The notes under the pieces: model-generated
Seen by the model: only the letters and a program-made list of their open reading frames with translations
The model's database searches: none
What the model was told of the DNA's origin: nothing
In this document: positions 37,477 through 42,646 of the stretch, piece after piece
Layout: each line of letters begins with the position of its first letter
How positions within the stretch are numbered: position 1 is the first letter of the stretch
DNA from: Prevotella sp.
GTDB lineage: Bacteria > Bacteroidota > Bacteroidia > Bacteroidales > Bacteroidaceae
DNA: 42,646 bases
Direction of reading: 5' to 3'
Assembly: GCA_017415455.1 (NCBI GenBank)
Contig: JAFQGS010000075.1
Span: 1 to 42,646 of the forward strand
Position numbers and translations under genes: made by a program

Positions 37477-37517
37477 AAATCCCAAGTGTTCATATTAATA
37501 TGAATACTTGGGATTTT
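37477..37517 (+). terminator. Long palindromic terminator after the secreted-protein cassette
   Basis: Positions 37477-37516 form a 40-base palindrome with 20 pairs including one G-T, centred on ATATTAATAT, and followed by TTTTC. The lack of a real loop means it would open to a small apical loop in RNA. It is well placed to end the cassette transcript 48 bp after the last stop. Confidence 0.75.
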
Positions 37518-37559
37518 CATTCTAACTCCCTAAAATCCTCCAGATGCCCAAACGCCTTC

Positions 37560-37643
37560 TGATTAGAACTTGAATACGTGCCGTTTGGAGCCTGAATTCA
37601 TTACGTTTGGAGCCTGCAAACGATGTGTTTGCAGGCTCCAAAC
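37560..37643. repeat. 22-bp-spaced repeats with a 17-bp palindrome (array D)
   Basis: CGTTTGGAGCCTG occurs at 37582 and 37604, exactly 22 bp apart. A degenerate copy is visible one period earlier (37560). The second full copy extends into GTTTGGAGCCTGCAAAC (37605-37621), whose perfect complement GTTTGCAGGCTCCAAAC follows at 37627-37643 after a 5-nt loop. The hairpin lies 13 bp past the stop of the minus-strand gene but has no T-run, so it is not a standard terminator. Confidence 0.8.
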
Positions 37644-37655
37644 TATTTAGTTGCT

Positions 37656-39023
37656 TTAGTCAGTGTGGAAGACCTCTTCCATATCAGCCCACCACTCCCC
37701 TTCTTGTCGTGTGTCAAGCGGGCGCTGACAAGGCATGCACACATCCCACCAACGTTGGGTCTCGGGGTCTGCCGCCATCTTTGCCATGTCTGCCTCGTAG
37801 TCTGTTCCTACATACTCATAATAGCTGAACAGATAACCGTCTTTGAAATAGATGCTGTAATTGCGCAGGTTGCAGTCGTATATCATCTTCAGTACTCCAG
37901 GCCATACCGCTGCATGAAGTCGCTTATACTCCTCCAGCTTCTCCGGGTTCACGGCGATGACACTGCCATAACGGCGCTTGCGTTTCTTTCCACATCCCAC
38001 AGCGTCAAACAGAGCCTCAACATTCTCTGGCTTGGTATCCACCAGGATAGCCTCATGACTTGGCGAAACAATCAGTCCTGTAGGGAATGTCTCCTTCAGC
38101 TCTGTAACCTTCTTTCTCACCTCTTCCGGTGTGCCGTTCACCATCAGATACTGTGCGTCCACACCTCCACAGAATGACACCCGTCCGCCGAAATCATTCT
38201 TCAACCTGTCCGGCTCCATCTTTGTTGCAAGGGCCTGGATAGGATGAATGGCGTCAACACCAAGACCAATCAGATCGGGTATTATATCGTAAATGCTACC
38301 ACAAGAGTGGTGTATAACCTTCAGGCCATAGCGCTTAGCCTGCTCTACAAGCTTGCGTGTCCCGTCAAACACAAACTCTCTCAGTTGCTCCGGACCAACC
38401 ATCAGTCCTTGCTGGCTGCCAAAGTCATTACCAATCAGCACGGCATGAAGTTTTCCTTGTGTAGCCTTGTAGAATATCTCATTTGCCCGCAGATAGAAAT
38501 CGGTTATCTTATCAATTACCGCCTTGAACAAGTCTGGCGCGATGAACATCTTAACCAATGCATCCTCCATGCCAAATGCGGCACAGGCGTCCTGGAAATG
38601 TGCCGACCACACAACGCCAAGAACAGCATAACCGTCTGGCACATCCTCTACAACCTTACGGCATTCCTCCGGATCGATGTATTTCTCTGGCTCTGGCCAG
38701 TCAAACAGGTCCACAGCAGAGGCATCTGTATAATCCTCAAAGAATCCCGGTGCTGTCAGCGTGCGGTGCTCATTAGAGCCATCGCTCTTTTTCTTGGCAA
38801 AGTCGAAAGCCGCATAAATGGCATTGCTCGTCGGAGAGTGATAAGGCATCTCCACTGGATAGATGTCATCTCCCAGACGCGCTTTCAGGTCTTTCATGTT
38901 GTCAACCCCAAAATACTCATACAGTTTCGGCAATGCTCCCTCATCTGGTATTCCCAGCCAAGAGGCCGGACGGTCCACCGGTCTACGTTCTATCGTAGCA
39001 TAAAAGCGTTCAATTCGGTTCAT
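37656..39023 (-). CDS. URO-D/MtaA-like methyltransferase domain fused to L-rhamnose mutarotase
   Basis: The 455-aa protein joins two families. Residues 1-345 are the uroporphyrinogen decarboxylase/MtaA superfamily: HHSCGS (H239, C241) and FCGGVD (C285) supply the H-x-C...C set that binds zinc in corrinoid-linked methyltransferases and not in true URO-D. Residues 350-455 are an RhaM-type L-rhamnose mutarotase (RYGSVIAVNPEKLEEYKRLH with His370, ADMAKMAADPETQRWWD, EGEWWADMEEVFH). No rhamnose or heme genes are nearby. The fusion suggests that a sugar-derived or methylated substrate links the two activities. Neither substrate is known. Confidence 0.82.
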   Translation of the reverse strand: MNRIERFYATIERRPVDRPASWLGIPDEGALPKLYEYFGVDNMKDLKARLGDDIYPVEMPYHSPTSNAIYAAFDFAKKKSDGSNEHRTLTAPGFFEDYTDASAVDLFDWPEPEKYIDPEECRKVVEDVPDGYAVLGVVWSAHFQDACAAFGMEDALVKMFIAPDLFKAVIDKITDFYLRANEIFYKATQGKLHAVLIGNDFGSQQGLMVGPEQLREFVFDGTRKLVEQAKRYGLKVIHHSCGSIYDIIPDLIGLGVDAIHPIQALATKMEPDRLKNDFGGRVSFCGGVDAQYLMVNGTPEEVRKKVTELKETFPTGLIVSPSHEAILVDTKPENVEALFDAVGCGKKRKRRYGSVIAVNPEKLEEYKRLHAAVWPGVLKMIYDCNLRNYSIYFKDGYLFSYYEYVGTDYEADMAKMAADPETQRWWDVCMPCQRPLDTRQEGEWWADMEEVFHTD

Positions 39024-39269
39024 AATAGTATTCTATTTAATAATTTGTTTTATACGGATCAATTTAACAGTATCTGACTGAAAATGGCGATTAATCACCT
39101 TTTTAAGTTTCACAAAGATACAATAAAGAATTGAATTAGGAAATAAATTAGTGAGAGATAAACAAAAATCTAATCATTTGTGACCAATAATCGCAATATT
39201 ATCCACCCTCCGCATCATCATTTGTAGGTATTCAGACATATCAAATACTATAAAAACAACAAATATTTG

Positions 39270-39277
39270 TACCTTTG
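39270..39277 (+). promoter_or_regulatory. -7 box of feoAB
   Basis: TACCTTTG, a perfect TAnnTTTG box, lies 32 bp before the start codon. No TTTG is seen at the -33 distance, which is compatible with a regulated promoter, although no iron-box palindrome was identified. The remaining 39024-39260 shows nothing else. Confidence 0.55.
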
Positions 39278-39308
39278 CATTGAAAATAATGATATTTAAA
39301 TAATTAAC

Positions 39309-41831
39309 ATGAGATTATCCGAACTAAAGACAGGAGACAAGGGCGTTATCGTAAAGGTTCTTGGTCATGGCGGTTTCCGCAAACGCATCGTAGAAATGGG
39401 ATTCATCAAGGGTAAGACCGTTGAGGTTTTGCTCAATGCTCCATTGCAAGACCCTGTGAAGTATAAGGTGATGGGATATGAGGTTTCCTTAAGGCACGAT
39501 GAGGCAGAAATGATTGAGATTGTATCTGCGAACAGTTACGATGAGGCAGACAACAACCCTAACAACCAGGAAAACAATTCGGACAATCCCCATAACCAAC
39601 CGGAAGTTACGGAAGAGAAGCTGCATGAGGTGGCGAAGAAGAAACGCCGCACAATAAACGTTGCACTCGTAGGTAATCCCAACTGTGGCAAGACCTCTCT
39701 GTTCAACTTCGTATCCGGAGCACATGAGCGTGTCGGCAACTACTCTGGAGTAACCGTCGATGCTAAGGAAGGCTATGCTGAGTTTGAGGGCTACCGTTTC
39801 AACATAACAGACCTGCCCGGCACATACTCGCTCTCTGCATACAGTCCAGAGGAGCTATATGTAAGAGAGCAGATAATAGAAAAGACTCCTGACGTCATCA
39901 TAAACATCATAGACTCATCCAACATAGAAAGAAACCTCTACCTCACCACACAGCTGGTGGATATGAATCTGCGTATGATATGCGCACTTAATATGTATGA
40001 CGAGTTTGAGAAACGAGGCGACAAGCTTGATTACAATAAGCTCGGACAGCTCTTCGGCATACCTATGGTACCCACTGTCTTCAAGACAGGAGAAGGCATC
40101 GAGCTCTTATTCCACATGATTATCAACATGTATGAGGGTGTGGACTTCCTTGATAAAGACGGAAACATTAATCCCGAGGTGGCGAAAGAGCTTCAGGAAT
40201 GGCACAAGCACTATGAGAAGAAGCATGGCGGAGACCATGAAGAGGATTTCGCTCATGGCGACAAGCCAAGGCGCAACGTATTCAGACACATCCATCTGAA
40301 CCACGGCATGTACATAGAGAATGCCATAAATGCGATAAAAGACGAGTTGCAGAGCAACGAGAACATACGCCATAAGTACTCCACACGCTACCTGGCAATC
40401 AAGTTGCTTGAAATGGACAAGGAGACAGAGAAACTGATACAGCAGCTGCCTAACGCCGGGAAAATCATCGCTATACGCAACAAAGCGGCAGAGGATGTGA
40501 GGAAAGACACCAAAGAGGACAGCGAGACAGCCATAATGAATGCTAAGTACGGATTCATTCACGGCGCACTTCAGGAGGCTGGATTCGAGGAAGGCACAAG
40601 GCAAGACACATACCAGATAACACATCTGCTTGACAAGATTGTGACAAACAAGCACTGGAGCTTCCCGCTCTTCATATTATTCCTCTACATTATGTTCGAG
40701 GTGACATTCACCATCGGTGCTTACCCCATGGACTGGATTGACGCAGGCATAGGAGCTCTGGGAGAATTTGTCGGCAGCACCATGGCCGACGGACCGCTAA
40801 AGGATATGATTGTGGACGGAATAATTGCCGGTGTCGGCTCTGTGATAATATTCCTCCCGCAAATCCTTATCCTATATCTGTTCATATCTTTCATGGAGGA
40901 CAGCGGATACATGGCACGCGCGGCTTTCATCATGGACAAGCTAATGCACAAAATGGGACTTCACGGCAAGTCGTTTATCCCACTGATTATGGGATTCGGC
41001 TGCAACGTTCCGGCCATAATGGCAACAAGAACTATTGAGAGCCGACGCAGCAGACTCATAACGATGCTCATCCTGCCGCTTATGAGTTGCTCGGCACGTC
41101 TGCCTATTTACATAATGATTGTAGGAACATTCTTTGCCGTAAGATATCAGAGCCTCATCATGCTGTCGCTTTATGCCATAGGAATATTGCTCGCAGTGAT
41201 AATGAGCCGCATATTCAGCATCTGGCTGGTGAAGGGAGAGGACACACCTTTTGTCATGGAACTTCCACCCTATCGTTTCCCAACCGTCAAGGCCATATTA
41301 AGACATACATGGGACAAGGGCAAGCAGTATCTGAAGAAGATGGGAGGAATTATCCTCGTTGCAAGTATCATTGTATGGGCATTGGGTTACTTCCCGCACA
41401 ATGATGAACTGAGCACTCAGGAGCAACAGGAGCAAAGCTATATCGGACAGATAGGCAAGGCCATTGAGCCGGTATTCCAACTCCAGGGATTTGACTGGAA
41501 ACTTGACGTGGCACTCATAACAGGTGTTGGCGCAAAAGAGATTGTTGCCTCAACAATGGGTGTGCTTTATGCTGGCGATGACAGCATAGCAGAGGACGAG
41601 ACACGCTATGACAGCCTTTACGAAAAGATGTCTGCTAACGGCATAACACCTCTCATCGCATTCTGTTATCTGCTCTTCGTACTGATATACTTCCCTTGTA
41701 TTGCAACGATTGCGGCTATCAAGGGAGAGACAGGAAGCTGGAAATGGGCACTGTTCGCCGCCGGATATACAACACTGCTCGCATGGGTGATATCCGCACT
41801 TGTATATCAAATAGGCAGTTTGTTTATTTAA
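39309..41831 (+). CDS. feoB: Ferrous iron transporter FeoA-FeoB fusion
   Basis: The 840-aa protein joins a FeoA SH3-like domain (about 1-75) to full FeoB through a Asn/Glu-rich linker (about 78-110). The G domain has G1 GNPNCGKTS (122-130), G3 DLPGTYSL (168-175) and G4 NMYD (228-231). Transmembrane segments from about residue 455 include the Gate motif GCNVPAIMATRTI with its conserved Cys. It moves Fe2+ across the inner membrane. The FeoA-FeoB fusion is characteristic of Bacteroidetes. No feoC is present. A strong terminator follows 15 bp after the stop. Confidence 0.97.
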   Translation: MRLSELKTGDKGVIVKVLGHGGFRKRIVEMGFIKGKTVEVLLNAPLQDPVKYKVMGYEVSLRHDEAEMIEIVSANSYDEADNNPNNQENNSDNPHNQPEVTEEKLHEVAKKKRRTINVALVGNPNCGKTSLFNFVSGAHERVGNYSGVTVDAKEGYAEFEGYRFNITDLPGTYSLSAYSPEELYVREQIIEKTPDVIINIIDSSNIERNLYLTTQLVDMNLRMICALNMYDEFEKRGDKLDYNKLGQLFGIPMVPTVFKTGEGIELLFHMIINMYEGVDFLDKDGNINPEVAKELQEWHKHYEKKHGGDHEEDFAHGDKPRRNVFRHIHLNHGMYIENAINAIKDELQSNENIRHKYSTRYLAIKLLEMDKETEKLIQQLPNAGKIIAIRNKAAEDVRKDTKEDSETAIMNAKYGFIHGALQEAGFEEGTRQDTYQITHLLDKIVTNKHWSFPLFILFLYIMFEVTFTIGAYPMDWIDAGIGALGEFVGSTMADGPLKDMIVDGIIAGVGSVIIFLPQILILYLFISFMEDSGYMARAAFIMDKLMHKMGLHGKSFIPLIMGFGCNVPAIMATRTIESRRSRLITMLILPLMSCSARLPIYIMIVGTFFAVRYQSLIMLSLYAIGILLAVIMSRIFSIWLVKGEDTPFVMELPPYRFPTVKAILRHTWDKGKQYLKKMGGIILVASIIVWALGYFPHNDELSTQEQQEQSYIGQIGKAIEPVFQLQGFDWKLDVALITGVGAKEIVASTMGVLYAGDDSIAEDETRYDSLYEKMSANGITPLIAFCYLLFVLIYFPCIATIAAIKGETGSWKWALFAAGYTTLLAWVISALVYQIGSLFI

Positions 41832-41845
41832 TCATCTTATAAATA

Positions 41846-41889
41846 AAAAGAAGAATGGTATGATCTGCTTCATATCATTCTTCTTTTAT
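41846..41889 (+). terminator. Intrinsic terminator of feoAB
   Basis: An 18-bp stem (AAAAGAAGAATGGTATGA at 41846-41863 with TCATATCATTCTTCTTTT at 41870-41887, one G-T pair) has a 6-nt loop and a T-rich 3' side. Confidence 0.85.
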
Positions 41890-42086
41890 TGCATACATAG
41901 AAGGTCTATGGATTATATAAGATATTAAGTTTCACAGGTTCCGCTTGCCTTGCAGATAGAGGGAGACAGATGAAGACAGAAGGAGATAAAAAACAATAGT
42001 TTTGCTACAGGAAGGCTGCAAACAGAGTATTAACCCTTTCGTTCATCAACACGTGTCCTCTATCTTCTACTATATTCTTCCAAAGG

Positions 42087-42202
42087 CCCTTAACCATTAA
42101 ACTTTAAACTTTAAAAAGTTGACAAGTAACGAGTTGACAAGTTAATTGATTAACGAGAACGATAACCTTAACCATTAAACTTTAACCATTAAACTTTAAA
42201 CG
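42087..42202. repeat. Degenerate heptamer repeats and 'gagttgacaagt' direct repeat
   Basis: Units of the CCATTAAA / CTTTAAA type recur at 42088-42115 and 42168-42202. Between them GAGTTGACAAGT-like copies repeat (about 42116-42145). The same heptamer type is found at 213-247 at the other end of the window. Confidence 0.6.
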
Positions 42203-42312
42203 CTCTTCTATCTTCCTATATCTTCTTAACATCCGAAACTTGAGTAAGATATAGAGATTCTTTTGAATCTGATGACATTCAAAAATCCCAAGAATCTATT
42301 TCATATATTTTT

Positions 42313-42519
42313 CGTGCATTAATGCCACATTTTTTGAATTAATGTCATTTTTGGCGTGCATTAATTCACCCGATTTTGGGGTGTTTTAACTTAAATCCAG
42401 TTAAATATTAACACATATTTAATAAAAAGAGTTATATTTCAGGGAATTAATGTCTGGCAAAAATGACATTAATTCCAATTATTGTCACATTTTTGTATTT
42501 TTGTGACATTAATTCAAAA
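42313..42519. repeat. Inverted and direct ATTAAT-centred repeats
   Basis: GAATTAATGTCATTTTTG at 42336-42353 has an exact 18-bp inverted copy at 42458-42475. Related ATTAAT-centred sites lie at 42318, 42338, 42360, 42446, 42468 and 42508, several 20-22 bp apart. TGTCACA / TGTGACA arms also flank 42484-42508. This looks like a cluster of binding sites for a dimeric DNA-binding protein. Confidence 0.7.
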
Positions 42520-42523
42520 ACAC

Positions 42524-42596
42524 CATGCTTTTTACTCGTAAGTACCATACTTTCAGTGTGTTAGTATGGTATTTATGTCAAAAAAAACGCATACTT
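42524..42596. repeat. 22-bp-phased CATACTT repeats (array C)
   Basis: CATGCTT at 42524 and CATACTT at 42546 and 42590 are 22 and 44 bp apart. The missing phase (42568) is only weakly similar. ACCATACT (42544-42551) and AGTATGGT (42563-42570) also make an inverted repeat. The core is the same as in array B, about 20 kb away. Confidence 0.7.
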
Positions 42597-42646
42597 TTCA
42601 GGTGATTTTTGTGAAGATGTGAAGGATGTGAAGGATAAAATAGCAA

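Larger units (their letters stand above)
41890..42646. other. Gene-free, repeat-rich right end
   Basis: No coding sequence is recognisable in about 750 bp. The stretch contains heptamer runs (42087-42202), inverted ATTAATGTCA-type repeats (42313-42519), a 22-bp-spaced CATACTT array (42524-42596) and a nonamer run GTGAAGGAT (42611-42635). It probably includes the control region of a gene to the right of the window. Confidence 0.65.

Noticed and set aside
37623-39077. Long plus-strand open frames (184 and 277 residues)
   Set aside because: They lie opposite the clear methyltransferase-mutarotase gene and have no recognisable motifs, so they are shadows of it.

Overview
The window looks like a chromosomal segment from a Bacteroidales bacterium, most likely Prevotella or a close relative. 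The reasons are the TAnnTTTG-type -7 promoter boxes, the absence of clear Shine-Dalgarno sites, the FeoA-FeoB fusion, the Bacteroidetes families (DUF3127, DUF4835/PorD, Lnb, class III fructose-bisphosphatase), the coaX - outer-membrane barrel - lptC gene order, and a SecA of about 1100 residues. No tRNA, rRNA, IS element or CRISPR array was recognised.

Layout. 1-580: a repeat-rich intergenic stretch with an outward promoter and a candidate 6S-like structured RNA, then ribE. 1186-2372: a relic zone with two decayed coding fragments (one keeping an HEYTH zinc-peptidase-like motif) and a six-copy 22-bp tandem array. 2373-13841: a long plus-strand run of purU, hisH-hisA-hisF-hisIE, an FtsE-type ATPase, lysC, lysA, two divergent glycosyltransferases and fbp. 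14036-20600: a DNA metabolism and cofactor block with DUF3127 (minus strand, SSB-like tail), dnaN, a DEDDh exonuclease, coaBC, porD and recN. 20726-22393: a secreted degenerate trypsin-like protease fused to TPRs. 22394-22968: a terminator, a second 22-bp array and a small gene remnant.

22969-28199 (minus strand): an envelope-biogenesis block with a PpiD/SurA-like chaperone, and coaX - outer-membrane barrel - lptC. 28307-35348 (plus strand): lnb (lipoprotein N-acyltransferase), an alkaline-phosphatase-superfamily protein that has lost its catalytic residues, secA and an orphan ABC ATPase. 35349-37428: a strong promoter, a roughly 200-nt highly foldable leader and three small AT-rich secreted-protein genes (an unknown, a PEGA protein and a LamG-like protein). 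37656-39023 (minus strand): an unusual fusion of a URO-D/MtaA-type methyltransferase-like domain with an L-rhamnose mutarotase domain. 39309-41831: feoAB. 41832-42646: gene-free, packed with direct and inverted repeats.

The main candidate for something undescribed is a set of four intergenic arrays (2040-2171, 22524-22630, 37560-37643, 42524-42596). They differ in sequence but share the same 22-bp period, two helical turns, like iterons or phased operator arrays. Other leads are the two structured RNAs, the SSB-like tail on DUF3127, the methyltransferase-mutarotase fusion, and two apparent pseudoenzymes in the envelope. All calls were made by eye. Base pairing and family assignments were not computed or searched.
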